The notes: generated by a model not told the origin, from the letters alone. Positions 17,071 to 25,907 are shown, counted from the first letter of the stretch. The stretch is DNA of 64,000 nt from Paenibacillus sp. 1_12 (GCF_900114475.1 NZ_FOTE01000010.1:62001-126000), one strand, 5' to 3'. A program made the numbers and translations.

Positions 17071-18864
17071 CTATTTGTCTTCCAATGGATAAAAAATTAC
17101 ATCCACGGGAAACGCAGATCCGGCAGCTGGTGTGAATTCAATATCCAACGCCGGCTCTGTTCCGTCAGTTCGTGCCAGTATGGTATAACCTTGATAATCC
17201 ATCATGATGCCAGATGGCGGTGCTTGAACGATACTACCGTTGATCTCGAAAGGACCTCTAAACACGCCCCCACGGGGTAAAAGCAGCAGCGCCATTTTGG
17301 GTGGATGATCCATATGAATTTTATAAACGACACCATAGTTGCCCAAATTCAATGAATGCTCCTTCACATATGCATCCAGTCCTGTAACAAACTGATCGGA
17401 CGTACCGTCTCCAATAGCCAGAGATGATGGCTTCTTTAATCCGGTCAAATCGACATCCCAGGAAACATCAGAGCCTTCAAAGGTTCCGCGGACATTGCCT
17501 GTATAATCGAGTTGCTTGTACATACCGACAGATTCAATCCCAGCGCCTGCATCCATGGCAACAAATGAGAAATAAACTTCTCCATCGGTTTCTACATCAT
17601 ACATCACATTCATCCCTTGGTCGGGATAAAATTCCGGCATTTTTTTGTAATATATCGTTTGATAAGGCGCGACTGTAATCGATTCTGGTGAGCTGTCGCT
17701 TTGCAAAAATTCGATCGATGCCTCGTTTCCAATCAAATTGGCATAAATTGAGGGATGAACCTCACCATGACGCGTAGTCTTGATCGTTACGGACTTATCG
17801 GGGCTTGGATTACGGACGATGATCGCGAACTGCACCTTTTCCTTCATGCCATTCACATGATCCGCATACAGCCTTGCCTTGCCATTCACTTTTTCCTGAT
17901 ATAAAAACCCTTTTTCTGTAAAGGTTTCCGGACTATCACTTACGATCAAAGGACGATCTTTTTCAAGCTTCACAATGTTAGGAAGCTGCGGGATTCCACG
18001 TAGATAGGAGCGAAGCGTCTTTTCTTCTTCTTTAACATATGTCCCTACAGGCTCATGGTACACTTTGTATTCAAATTCATCCAGATAAAGCTCATTGACA
18101 ATTTCCACATTATAAGAGAATGGTTCACTGACGGTACCCCTGCTGTCCGTTACGGAGAGTGACACCTTGAACAGACCCGGTTGAAAAATCGCTTCGGCCT
18201 TCCCTATCCAATCCACGCTTTTGATGGCATCCCCATCTGGGTCAAAGCTTGTATTTGTATATATAATCGGCTCACCCAAACGATAGGACTTCTTGTTTAC
18301 CGAGAATCTGGCTATCGGTTTCGTATTCGGCATTGTATCATTGAACAAGCTTCCAGCTTCAGCCCGTTTAATATACAGCAGCTCCAATCTCTGTAGTTGT
18401 TCATTAACAGACGCTTTGAAGCCGATATAACGATTTAGCCAGCTTAATTCAACGTACAACCGATCATTCAGCACAATAGCCGATTGCTCAAAGTCTTCTG
18501 TTTTTCCATTGACACGAAGCTGTTTGGCAGCAAGCTGAAGCTGAATAAATGCTGCAGGTGTTGTCACCTGCACACTTCCAGAAGAAGCATCCCACTCAAC
18601 GGGAATACCAAGCAAAGACGGAAGACTCGCCGCAGGCAAATAGGTACGATTTTTCATTCGAACAACAGGCGCTTCCATCACAAATTTTGTACCATTGAGG
18701 AAAGCCTCGTTTTTGCCATAGTACAGCAGCAGGGACACACTTTCTGGCGCTGATGCGTCAGCTGCAGAAGCAGTCTGAACCACAGAATCCGGCAACAAAC
18801 AGTTAATGACTATGATCAGTGTGCCCATCACGGCGAACCACTTTTTTAATAGGGATGATTTCAC
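17071..18864 (-). CDS. Secreted protein with copper-amine-oxidase-like stalk domain and PKD domain (paralogue B)
   Basis: A 597-residue protein with a signal peptide ending near QTASA-A. Residues about 45-150 are the copper amine oxidase N-terminal 'stalk' fold (AFLNGTKF, then NRTYLPAASL, then WDASSGSVQVT). Residues about 180-255 are PKD-like: PIARFSVNKKSYRLGEPI, FDPDGDAI and VSLSVTDSRG. The remaining ~340 residues are an unrecognised beta-rich region with RLYADHVNGM, LAIGDG and LLPRGGVFRG shared with the neighbour. No catalytic oxidase or SLH domain is present. It lies 26 bp after its paralogue (18891-20690), so they form an operon. Role probably extracellular, unknown. Confidence 0.78.
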   Translation of the reverse strand: MKSSLLKKWFAVMGTLIIVINCLLPDSVVQTASAADASAPESVSLLLYYGKNEAFLNGTKFVMEAPVVRMKNRTYLPAASLPSLLGIPVEWDASSGSVQVTTPAAFIQLQLAAKQLRVNGKTEDFEQSAIVLNDRLYVELSWLNRYIGFKASVNEQLQRLELLYIKRAEAGSLFNDTMPNTKPIARFSVNKKSYRLGEPIIYTNTSFDPDGDAIKSVDWIGKAEAIFQPGLFKVSLSVTDSRGTVSEPFSYNVEIVNELYLDEFEYKVYHEPVGTYVKEEEKTLRSYLRGIPQLPNIVKLEKDRPLIVSDSPETFTEKGFLYQEKVNGKARLYADHVNGMKEKVQFAIIVRNPSPDKSVTIKTTRHGEVHPSIYANLIGNEASIEFLQSDSSPESITVAPYQTIYYKKMPEFYPDQGMNVMYDVETDGEVYFSFVAMDAGAGIESVGMYKQLDYTGNVRGTFEGSDVSWDVDLTGLKKPSSLAIGDGTSDQFVTGLDAYVKEHSLNLGNYGVVYKIHMDHPPKMALLLLPRGGVFRGPFEINGSIVQAPPSGIMMDYQGYTILARTDGTEPALDIEFTPAAGSAFPVDVIFYPLEDK

Positions 18865-18890
18865 TTGACGAACTCCTTTATGATGAAATA

Positions 18891-20690
18891 CTACTGCTTA
18901 TCGGGAAGCGGATATAGAATGAGATCTAGAGGCAATTGATTGCTTTCCGCGGTCATTAATTCAATTTCAATCTTCTTTTCTGAGCCTGATGTGCGGTGCA
19001 GCAGTATGGCTTCGTTGGAGGTTAATCCAGCTCCTGGCATCGAGATGACATTGCCATTAACACGAATTGCGCCTTCAAAAAAACCACCACGTGGATATAA
19101 GGCAACCGCCATTTTCCCGTTCAATTCCAAATTAATCCGGTAACGAGCACCTGCATTACTCACGCTGCTGACTGGTTGTACAGGCTCGACTCCCATATCC
19201 CGAATGACTTCCTTAAGTGTCGGTTCAACAGAACCGTCCCCTATTCCCAACGAAATTGGCGCCTTTAACGATCTCGCATCTACCTGCCAGCTAACATCTG
19301 AAACAGGAAATACGGAACGCCGCAATTCCTTGGATTGTAAGTTACGGTAGTCACCAAGCTGATAAGGCTGTTCACCTGGCGCGACCATTACATAAGATAC
19401 ATCGACAGCACCATCTGATTTAATATCGTAAATCCCTTGAAAGCCTTGCCCTAAGCCAAGCTCTGGACTTACTTTGTAAAAAACAGCTGCCCCGGGATTA
19501 ATTGTCAAACTGTCCGAATCCAACTGATTTGCCAAAAAATTTTCAACCGTCTTACTTCCAAGAATTGAAGTGTAAACAGACGCTTGGGATTCAGCGGCAG
19601 TGGTTGTACTCACTAACACCGGACGTGTATCACTTTGATTACGAATCATAACCGCAAGCTGAGCATTGCTATTCATCCCATTTATGTATTGAGTGTATAA
19701 TCGAGCTTGTCCGTTAATTTTTTCCTGAAATAAAAATCCTTTTTCCATAATAGGCTTCTTGCTGCTGCCTAGGAGTAAACGCCGATTCTCAGGCTGTGCT
19801 ATCGATACAGACAATGTGGGGTCTACCAATGATTGCTTAGTGATGGAGGCCACTGCCTCTTTGGATAATAAGCTGCCGAGCGGTTTAAAATAGAACGGAT
19901 ACGCTTGCTCACTAATATAAGGAATATCGAGAATTTGTATGGATTGTGAGAATGGCTCACTTTCGTTGCCTTTACCATCCTTAACCGTTAGCGTGACCGT
20001 GTAAGTGCCAGGCTTAAAAAAGACGTCCTGTTTCCCCTTCCAATCGTAGCCAGGCAAACCCTCCGAATCCGGGTCATAGCTCAAGTCCGTATAGGTAATA
20101 GGCTCGCCTAATCGATACGTTGCTTTTCCAAAAGCAAACTTGGCAATAGGTCGCGAATTTTGCTGTGTGTCGTCTTTGCGAAGCGTCGATTCTTTATAAG
20201 CAGATGCGGGTTCTCCATAATCCGCTAGTTCAGCACTTTGTGAGGCAAAATCAAAGCGATAAGTCATATTCGTATAAGTAGCAAGCCAGGTCAGATTTAC
20301 AAGCATTCTTCCATTGCGAATCTCGGCGACCGAGTTGAAAGGAATGGGTTTGCCATTAACTTGGATCTGATTAAGGGACGGATTGAATTGAATAAATGCC
20401 TTTGAAGTTAACATTTGTGCAGTCTGTGTATGCTCGTCCCAAATAAGCTGCATCCTAAGTGCGTCTGCAACCCATTTAATGGGTAAATAAAATTGTCCGT
20501 TTATCATTGCGGGCGGCTCATCCAGGGTAACTCTTTGGGTATTCATGAACGCTTCGGATTTTCCTGCAAAAAGTTGAAGTTGGGTCGAGGAAACAGAAAC
20601 AGCAGCGACCGGGGATATATTAGTCAATCCCACTGTAAGGACAGTACTGAGCAGTAATGTTGCTTTTGCGGCAGCAACCATTCGAAACAT
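18891..20690 (-). CDS. Secreted protein with stalk and PKD domains (paralogue A)
   Basis: A 599-residue secreted protein with the same order of parts as the downstream gene: signal peptide, stalk domain (AFMNTQRVTLDEPP, FYLPIKWVADAL, WDEHTQTAQM), PKD-like domain (PIAKFAFGKATYRLGEPITYTD, YDPDSEG, TVTLTVKDGKGN), then a long beta-rich C-terminal region with RLYTQYINGM, LGIGDG and LYPRGGFFEGAIRVNG. ATG 20690 is chosen because AAAGGAG lies nine bases upstream; a longer frame reaches 20741. Sharing across the full length with the neighbour shows a tandem duplication followed by strong divergence. Function unknown. Confidence 0.78.
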   Translation of the reverse strand: MFRMVAAAKATLLLSTVLTVGLTNISPVAAVSVSSTQLQLFAGKSEAFMNTQRVTLDEPPAMINGQFYLPIKWVADALRMQLIWDEHTQTAQMLTSKAFIQFNPSLNQIQVNGKPIPFNSVAEIRNGRMLVNLTWLATYTNMTYRFDFASQSAELADYGEPASAYKESTLRKDDTQQNSRPIAKFAFGKATYRLGEPITYTDLSYDPDSEGLPGYDWKGKQDVFFKPGTYTVTLTVKDGKGNESEPFSQSIQILDIPYISEQAYPFYFKPLGSLLSKEAVASITKQSLVDPTLSVSIAQPENRRLLLGSSKKPIMEKGFLFQEKINGQARLYTQYINGMNSNAQLAVMIRNQSDTRPVLVSTTTAAESQASVYTSILGSKTVENFLANQLDSDSLTINPGAAVFYKVSPELGLGQGFQGIYDIKSDGAVDVSYVMVAPGEQPYQLGDYRNLQSKELRRSVFPVSDVSWQVDARSLKAPISLGIGDGSVEPTLKEVIRDMGVEPVQPVSSVSNAGARYRINLELNGKMAVALYPRGGFFEGAIRVNGNVISMPGAGLTSNEAILLHRTSGSEKKIEIELMTAESNQLPLDLILYPLPDKQ

Positions 20691-20973
20691 GTGCGGTAAC
20701 TCCTTTTTTCTGAATATTTTGTTTACTAACTTATGTAACAAAGCAATTTATTGAAAATTTCGAACTATGATCTCCTATGCATAGTACCATGTTCGAATCA
20801 TGATCGTCTACTTGAAACGACAAAAAACGCTGTGTTGAAATCGTGAACAACTTTTATGTAATCGTTTTATTTTAGAAAATCAACACTCCATTCGCACGTT
20901 ACTACAATTAGATTTCAAAGCTGATTTTCCGCTTTTTCCCTCGAAAATAAATGACTTTTATTTGCTGAAGCCC

Positions 20974-21002
20974 TTGCTTAACATTACATGGTATGTTATA
21001 TT
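20974..21002 (+). promoter_or_regulatory. Candidate promoter of the 63-residue gene
   Basis: TTGCTT (20974-20979) and TATATT (20997-21002) are 17 bp apart, about 115 bp before the start at 21119. The rest of the 428 bp between 20691 and 21118 shows no gene; it is AT-rich and must also carry the minus-strand promoter of the stalk-domain operon, which I could not place. Confidence 0.4.
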
Positions 21003-21118
21003 TAAATCAAGCAAAATCAAGGCTTTCTAACAAATCCAGCACTCTATTTGTCGCTATGAATTTATATGATCAAACTGAAATCCAGCTTCATAAATCAGGT
21101 TATGAGGAGCGATGAACA

Positions 21119-21310
21119 ATGACTTATGGACAACAAAACAATGGACAAGAACAGACGATTTCTGTAGAGCTTACTTTAAACGAAGCACTTGCGTTGACAG
21201 GTGTTCGCTTTCGTGAAAATCATCAATTTGAAATTGAGGGTATGCACAAAATTAAGAAGTCTTTAGAAAATCATTTAATCACTGAACCGAACCGCAAAGA
21301 AGTTCAATAA
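21119..21310 (+). CDS. Small hypothetical protein
   Basis: A 63-residue protein with GAGGAG nine bases before the ATG and a strong terminator 19 bp after the stop, so it looks like a real, single-gene unit. The sequence TISVELTLNEALALTGVRF resembles a strand followed by a helix; it is acidic and soluble. Not recognised; it may be a small regulatory or spore-related protein, but nothing in the sequence decides this. Confidence 0.6.
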   Translation: MTYGQQNNGQEQTISVELTLNEALALTGVRFRENHQFEIEGMHKIKKSLENHLITEPNRKEVQ

Positions 21311-21328
21311 TACACTTCTTTTCATTTG

Positions 21329-21376
21329 AAAGACCTCCCAAGCTCACAACATTGAGCCGTGGAGGTCTTTTTGTTT
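21329..21376 (+). terminator. Terminator of the small gene
   Basis: AAAGACCTCC (21329-21338) pairs perfectly with GGAGGTCTTT (21361-21370), followed by TTGTTT. Confidence 0.88.
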
Positions 21377-21414
21377 ATAATGAACATAAATGAACGGCAA
21401 AGGAGCGGAATTCA

Positions 21415-22593
21415 ATGAAGCTAAAAATAAATACAACAATTGATACTCATAAAGAACCACTCATTCAAGTCGCCCGATTTATTGGAGAACACCCTGAGCT
21501 TGGGCACGAAGAATGGCTTGCATCAGCCCGATTGATGGATGAGCTTAAACAACAGGGCTTTGATATCCAAAATCCTGTTCTCGATTTGCCTACTGCTTTC
21601 ATTGCCACATATCAATCCGGTATTCCCGGTCCTACCGTTGCCTTCTTATGCGAGTACGATGCACTGCCAGAGCTTGGTCATGCATGCGGGCACCATCTTA
21701 TCTCTACGATGGGTCTTGGAGCGGCAATCGGTCTTAAATCGGTTCTTGATACAATCGGTGGAACGATACGTGTGTACGGAACGCCTGCTGAGGAAACAAA
21801 GGGTGCCAAGGTTCCTATGGCTGCTGCAGGATTGTTCGATGATGTTGATTTTGCTCTGATGGCCCACCCATTCCATACCTATGAAAAATCAGGAGTATCA
21901 CTAGCCATGGACGCGCTGCAATTTGAATTTGTTGGCAAACCAGCCCATGCTGCGGCGAGTCCGCACGAGGGAATTAATGCACTTGATGCTGTGCTGCTGC
22001 TGTTTCAATCGATCAATGCATCAAGACAGCAAATGCAAAGTCACGCCCGTGTTCACGGGATTATCAGTGATGGCGGGAAGGCGCCTAATATCATACCGGA
22101 GACAGCCGCTGCTCAATTTTATATAAGAAGCTCCAATCGCCCTTACACCGATCAATTGGTTGAAAAAATTAAACGCTGCGCTGAAGGTGCTGCATTGCAA
22201 ACTGGCTGTGCACTAAAAGTGTCGAATTATGAGTACTCTTATGATGAAATGAATACGAACGAGGCACTATCCGATTTGTTCACTGCTAATTTGGTGGACT
22301 TGGGGATCAGTGAATCGGATATTCACAGCGGCAAGGATCACGGCTCTATCGATTTAGGCAACGTATCCAGGCATTGTCCGGCTATTCATCCCTTTATTAA
22401 AGTAACCAATGGCGGTGAGCTTCTGCACACCGAGGAATTTCGTGATCAAGCCATGACGAGTCAGGCGTTCGATGGCATGCTGCTTGGCGCAAAGGCGCTG
22501 GCTAATACTGCTTACGATGTAATGATCGATCCTATAGTACTTCAGGAGATCAGAAACGAATTTCATAAACATGTGCAAGCGTTCCAATCCTGA
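21415..22593 (+). CDS. M20-family amidohydrolase / peptidase
   Basis: A 392-residue cytoplasmic metallohydrolase. Metal-site motifs are EYDALPELGHACGHH, TPAEETKG with the catalytic Glu pair, and a late His in KVTNGGELLHTEEF. The dimerisation domain holds GKPAHAAASPHEGINALDAV. The closest family feel is the AbgB/PM20D2-type amidohydrolases acting on N-acyl or aminobenzoyl-glutamate-like amides, rather than DapE. Substrate unknown. AAGGAGCGG precedes the ATG. It is separated from trpS by about 900 bp. Confidence 0.85.
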   Translation: MKLKINTTIDTHKEPLIQVARFIGEHPELGHEEWLASARLMDELKQQGFDIQNPVLDLPTAFIATYQSGIPGPTVAFLCEYDALPELGHACGHHLISTMGLGAAIGLKSVLDTIGGTIRVYGTPAEETKGAKVPMAAAGLFDDVDFALMAHPFHTYEKSGVSLAMDALQFEFVGKPAHAAASPHEGINALDAVLLLFQSINASRQQMQSHARVHGIISDGGKAPNIIPETAAAQFYIRSSNRPYTDQLVEKIKRCAEGAALQTGCALKVSNYEYSYDEMNTNEALSDLFTANLVDLGISESDIHSGKDHGSIDLGNVSRHCPAIHPFIKVTNGGELLHTEEFRDQAMTSQAFDGMLLGAKALANTAYDVMIDPIVLQEIRNEFHKHVQAFQS

Positions 22594-22943
22594 TGCAAGC
22601 GATCTTGTGATATTGGAATTGGGATTGCTGAAGAATTATGCATACCGCAACTGCTAGTCTTCTACCTTGGTAGGACGTAGAGTGGTTAATAATTGACAAA
22701 TACTCACCATCTTATATAGTATTTTTGACACCCAACACCGTTGTTACTAATGCACTAAAAGTACTTGAGAAAGGACGAAGCTATCTTATATCGGGGAGCC
22801 AAAATTAGTGGGTAGCTCAGGTTTCAAGATTGTCCTCTCGTTATGTTGAACGTAAGCTCCAATCACGTAATGAAATAGATCAAGAACTTCCTCCTGTTTA
22901 AACGCTATATTTCTTTGTCTGTAACTATTTAGGAATTGTGTAC
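22594..22943. other. Gene-free stretch before the trpS promoter
   Basis: No credible coding region in these 350 bp. A consensus-like TTGACA at 22694-22699 is followed 16-18 bp later by TATAGTAT, so a second upstream promoter is possible, but no transcript structure is evident downstream of it. The rest is unexplained. Confidence 0.4.
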
Positions 22944-22972
22944 TTGACGACTCCATCGAGCCAGCGTATACT
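22944..22972 (+). promoter_or_regulatory. Promoter of the trpS T-box transcript
   Basis: TTGACG (22944-22949) and TATACT (22967-22972) with exactly 17 bp spacing form an excellent sigma-A promoter. A transcript starting near 22979 would carry the whole T-box leader. Confidence 0.78.
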
Positions 22973-22978
22973 TCGTTT

Positions 22979-23263
22979 CATAAAGTATCGACGATGATGA
23001 AGGGTAAGTAACCGTTGGAGTTGGGTTTCAGAGAGATGGTGTTTGGTGTGAACCATCCCCGGCCGACGCGCGAATGGACTTCGGAGTTGCTTGGCTGAAC
23101 GTTTCCAAATGTAGGCTAAGCCGGGATTCTCTCTCCGTTACCATGAGAGCTGTATCGATAGCGTTCCTGAGGAGCCTGTCCGTACTTGAGAGTGCATCTT
23201 CCGTATCGAAGATGAATAAAGGTGGTACCACGATAACTTCGTCCTTTGCGATGAGGTTTTTTT
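22979..23263 (+). promoter_or_regulatory. T-box riboswitch leader, tryptophan-specific
   Basis: The leader contains the T-box core AAGGTGGTACCACG (23219-23232), whose central bases pair with the uncharged tRNA acceptor end. A terminator follows at 23236-23263 (ACTTCGTC paired with GATGAGGT, then seven Ts). Upstream, GGTAAGTAACC carries the AGTA element of stem I, and GATGGTGTTTGGTG is consistent with the distal loop. CGAATGGAC contains a UGG triplet at 23075-23077 in the position and context of the specifier loop. This predicts readthrough when uncharged tRNA-Trp accumulates. The downstream trpS gene agrees with the UGG specifier. Stem I pairing was judged by eye, not folded. Confidence 0.88.
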
Positions 23264-23360
23264 GCGTTTCATAAAGGGGGTGATGGCCATGGAGGATGGC
23301 TGGTGTTGGCGTATCTCAGAGCAGACAGAAACAAGCGTAATCTTACTCGAAACCACATTC

Positions 23361-23480
23361 ATGCTTGTGAAGCTAGCTTTGCTTCGCAAAGCTCAGTTGA
23401 TGCTTACGAAGCTAGCTTTGCTTCGCAAAGCTCAGTTGATGCTTACGAAGCTAGCTTTGCTTCGCAAAGCTCTTAGGAGG
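23361..23480 (+). repeat. 5'-UTR hairpin repeat array, three 39-bp units (trpS)
   Basis: Three near-identical 39-bp units start at 23361, 23400 and 23439. Each is ATGCTTACGAAG (first copy ATGCTTGTGAAG) followed by the hairpin AGCTTTGC-TTC-GCAAAGCT and CAGTTG. The last hairpin runs straight into CTTAGGAGG, the ribosome binding site of trpS. The array lies after the T-box terminator, so only readthrough transcripts contain it. The same family, in the same orientation to the gene, occurs before five other genes in this window. Confidence 0.92.
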
Positions 23481-23487
23481 AAATTCA

Positions 23488-24492
23488 ATGCAAGAGAGAA
23501 TTTTAACAGGAGATCGTATTACCGGCAAGCTTCACCTTGGTCATTACGTCGGAAGCTTGAAAAATCGTGTCGAATTGCAAAACAGCTATGAGTGCTTCGT
23601 CTTGTTGGCTGATGTACAGGCACTGACGACACACTTCAATCATCCTGCTATCGTACGCGATAATCTGCGAAATGTAGCCATGGACTATTTAGCAGCTGGT
23701 ATTGATCCCAACCGCTCTACCCTATTTATTCAATCGATGATCCCGGAAATTGCGGAGCTGACTGTTTATTTTTCGATGTTCGTCACAGTTAATTCACTGC
23801 GCCATAATCCGACGATTAAGTCGGAGGCTGCTGAACGCGGCTATACGCAGTTGAATTATGGCTTTCTGGGCTATCCCGTTAGTCAAGCTGCAGACATAGC
23901 AATTTGCCGCGCAACGCTCATACCTGTGGGCGAGGATCAGGTTCCCCATATTGAACAAACAAGGAAAATTATACGCCGTTTTCACGACCTTTACCGACCT
24001 GTATTCCCTGAGCCTCAAGCCTTAATCGGCGCAATCCCACGCTTATCCGGCCTCGATGGCGGCCGTAAGATGGGTAAAAGCTCCGGCAATGCCATATCCC
24101 TGGATTCAAGTCCACAGCAAGTCAATGAGCTCATACAGAAAGCTACAACCGATCCCGAGAGGATTCACAAAAGTGATCCGGGACATCCCGATATATGCCC
24201 CATCTATAGTTATCATAAAGCCTTTAATGCTCCGCAGGCTGAGGACATTTACAGGAATTGCTCTCAAGGAACTATCGGTTGCTCCGAATGCAAGGCCAGG
24301 ATCGCAGGACAAATTAACAAGCTGCTTGAACCAATGAATGAGCGGCGCGAAACGATAAGCAAGTACCCTAAGCAAATCGACGAAATTCTGATAAGCGGCA
24401 CTGAACGTGCAAGAGTATTAGCCCGCGAAACGATGCAGGAAGTACGCGAAGCGATGGGAATCGCCTATTTTGGACCGAATACCTTTCAATAA
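23488..24492 (+). CDS. trpS: Tryptophanyl-tRNA synthetase, type II (auxiliary-type) TrpRS
   Basis: A 334-residue class I synthetase that charges tRNA-Trp. The HIGH-type motif is HLGH (16-19), within TGDRITGKLHLGHYVGSL. The KMSKS loop reads KMGKS (194-198). The ATP/Trp-site segment is YPVSQAADIAICRATLIPVGEDQ. The LTGDR-TGKLHLGHYVGSL-NRV start and LLADVQALTTHF segment are typical of the TrpRS group that includes Deinococcus TrpRS II, distinct from the B. subtilis housekeeping enzyme (which begins with IFSGIQPSG). Related second TrpRSs can give indolmycin tolerance or act in specialised pathways; whether this is the only TrpRS cannot be seen here. Controlled by the T-box at 22979-23263. Confidence 0.92.
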   Translation: MQERILTGDRITGKLHLGHYVGSLKNRVELQNSYECFVLLADVQALTTHFNHPAIVRDNLRNVAMDYLAAGIDPNRSTLFIQSMIPEIAELTVYFSMFVTVNSLRHNPTIKSEAAERGYTQLNYGFLGYPVSQAADIAICRATLIPVGEDQVPHIEQTRKIIRRFHDLYRPVFPEPQALIGAIPRLSGLDGGRKMGKSSGNAISLDSSPQQVNELIQKATTDPERIHKSDPGHPDICPIYSYHKAFNAPQAEDIYRNCSQGTIGCSECKARIAGQINKLLEPMNERRETISKYPKQIDEILISGTERARVLARETMQEVREAMGIAYFGPNTFQ

Positions 24493-24509
24493 AAAAAGCA
24501 AACTGAAAA

Positions 24510-24540
24510 AAGCGGTCATCATTGGTCTCGATGGCCGCTT
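24510..24540. terminator. Terminator between trpS and a convergent small gene
   Basis: AAGCGGTCATC (24510-24520) pairs with GATGGCCGCTT (24530-24540). On the minus strand it is followed by TTTTTTCAGTTT, so it is strongest for the 24577-24903 gene. Confidence 0.75.
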
Positions 24541-24576
24541 ATCCTCTTATTTGGGGTAGTGACTTCGTTTGCTGTA

Positions 24577-24903
24577 TTAGCTGTACATAAACACAGGTTT
24601 GGGAAGATGTACAAAATCGTACAACTGCTTGGTTAATCCACCCTTGCCAAATCGAAGGGTACTGCTCCGATCTCTCCCATGCTTCTGTTGAATATCCTTC
24701 AGAAAATGGATGGTTTGACTGCGTCTCGATGTAATATCCCGATAACCGATACTATAAAACCACTGATCAATAGTATTGTAAATCCCACGATTGAGACCAT
24801 AAGTTTGAAAGCAATAGTTGACAAACTGAATGTCCGGTAAATGAATAGCCTCTGACTCACTAACTTCTATTTCTGAATTGTCTTGGACAATCACATCATT
24901 CAT
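24577..24903 (-). CDS. Hypothetical protein
   Basis: A 108-residue protein. I chose ATG 24903, nine bases after AGGAGG; GTG 24909 is too close to that site. It has an acidic N-terminus (NSEIEVSESEAIHLPD) and a basic, possibly helical middle (SRRSQTIHFLKDIQQKHGRDR). It has no membrane segment. Not recognised; a nucleic-acid-binding role is possible but unsupported. Confidence 0.55.
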   Translation of the reverse strand: MNDVIVQDNSEIEVSESEAIHLPDIQFVNYCFQTYGLNRGIYNTIDQWFYSIGYRDITSRRSQTIHFLKDIQQKHGRDRSSTLRFGKGGLTKQLYDFVHLPKPVFMYS

Positions 24904-24992
24904 AGTCACTCACCTCCTAATCTAATAAATAGAGACTTCACTCCGCAAAAAATGCAGCTTGAAGCCTCCCGATGTCAGGTAGACAAGACCTA

Positions 24993-25574
24993 CTAGGTTA
25001 TAGGAATTTCATTAACCGTTTCTACAACGTCCGTTCTTTCTTTACGCCATACCGTCTCAGAAATGAACGATTGTACGACACTCTGAAGTCTCTCTTCAAT
25101 TTCTTGAACAAAAGTGAAGCTGCCATCCTCGGCACGAATAACCTGGGAATCCAGAATAAATGCACCTGATAAAATATGATGCGCACCAAGTGCTGAAATT
25201 ACGGGTTTGAACGCATGATCGATTGCAAGCAGGTGAGCTATTGTACCGCCTATAGCCAATGGAAGTACAACCTTGCCATCCAGACCTTTTTGCGGTATGA
25301 GGTCCAGAAAGCTTTTTAATACACCTGTATAAGATGCTTTATAGATCGGCGAAGCCACGACGACTGCATCTGCTTCGGCTACGATCCGATTGGCATTCGT
25401 AATTGCTGGGCTATCAAATCGGGTATAAAATAAATCCTCAGGAGGCAGGTCGCGTACATTCACCCACTGCACCTCTAAACCTTTTTCGAGAATTGCCTTG
25501 CTGACAAGCTGCAGAACCCCGTCCAAGCGGGAAGTTGCAGAAGGGCTTCCTGATATAATTGCTATACGTGCCAT
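24993..25574 (-). CDS. NADPH-dependent FMN reductase, SsuE-like
   Basis: A 193-residue flavodoxin-fold reductase. It begins ARIAIISGSPSATSRLDGVL (FMN phosphate loop), has DAVVVASPIYKASYTGVLKSFLDL in the middle, and LPLAIGGT-AHLLAIDHAFKPV in the part characteristic of SsuE. By family it supplies reduced FMN to a two-component alkanesulfonate monooxygenase. No monooxygenase gene is present here, but the gene lies downstream of YezD, a hydrolase and the sulfate transporter, so a sulfur-scavenging role fits. ATG 25574 has AAGGAG nine bases upstream. Confidence 0.85.
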   Translation of the reverse strand: MARIAIISGSPSATSRLDGVLQLVSKAILEKGLEVQWVNVRDLPPEDLFYTRFDSPAITNANRIVAEADAVVVASPIYKASYTGVLKSFLDLIPQKGLDGKVVLPLAIGGTIAHLLAIDHAFKPVISALGAHHILSGAFILDSQVIRAEDGSFTFVQEIEERLQSVVQSFISETVWRKERTDVVETVNEIPIT

Positions 25575-25694
25575 TAAGATCACTCCTTTTATTGCTCGAT
25601 TTCTCGATTACTTTACTAAGTTGTATGATTTCATAATTCATTTCATGAATAATTACTGTTGTTAATTGACGGATGCTATTATCTATAATTACTA

Positions 25695-25907
25695 TTAACT
25701 GTTTTTGCGAATCTGCTGTCTGTTCACTCCGGTATGATCACGATCGCGAGCTCCGGCCTCAGCTTCAAAGCGTTTGCGTTCGGTTCTTTCAATCTGTACA
25801 ATTCGACCATCATGAATCACAATTTGCACGGTACCATATTCCAAACCATTCACGGAGTTAAGTATCCTTTGTGTCCATATGTCATCCACTTCTAACGGCT
25901 TTGCCAT
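25695..25907 (-). CDS. yezD: YezD family (DUF2292) small protein
   Basis: A 70-residue protein with the family core ILNSVNGLEYGTVQIVIHDGRIVQIERTERKRF. YezD homologues are recurrent neighbours of sulfur-assimilation genes, and their molecular function is unknown to me. The start at ATG 25907 follows GGAGG by seven bases; a longer frame to 25961 lacks a site. It sits between the alpha/beta hydrolase (58 bp upstream) and the SsuE-like gene, within the sulfur block. Confidence 0.8.
   Translation of the reverse strand: MAKPLEVDDIWTQRILNSVNGLEYGTVQIVIHDGRIVQIERTERKRFEAEAGARDRDHTGVNRQQIRKNS

Noticed and set aside
22700-22880. Possible second, vestigial T-box stem upstream of the trpS promoter (GAGAAAGGACGAAG)
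   Set aside because: No T-box core or terminator follows and it lies before the strong promoter, so the resemblance is too weak.
23262-23591. Reading frame through the trpS leader with a 13-residue repeat (LALLRKAQLMLTK)
   Set aside because: The 39-bp unit is a multiple of three, so it reads as a repeated peptide. It overlaps trpS out of frame and has no homology-like features; the DNA is better explained as RNA hairpins.
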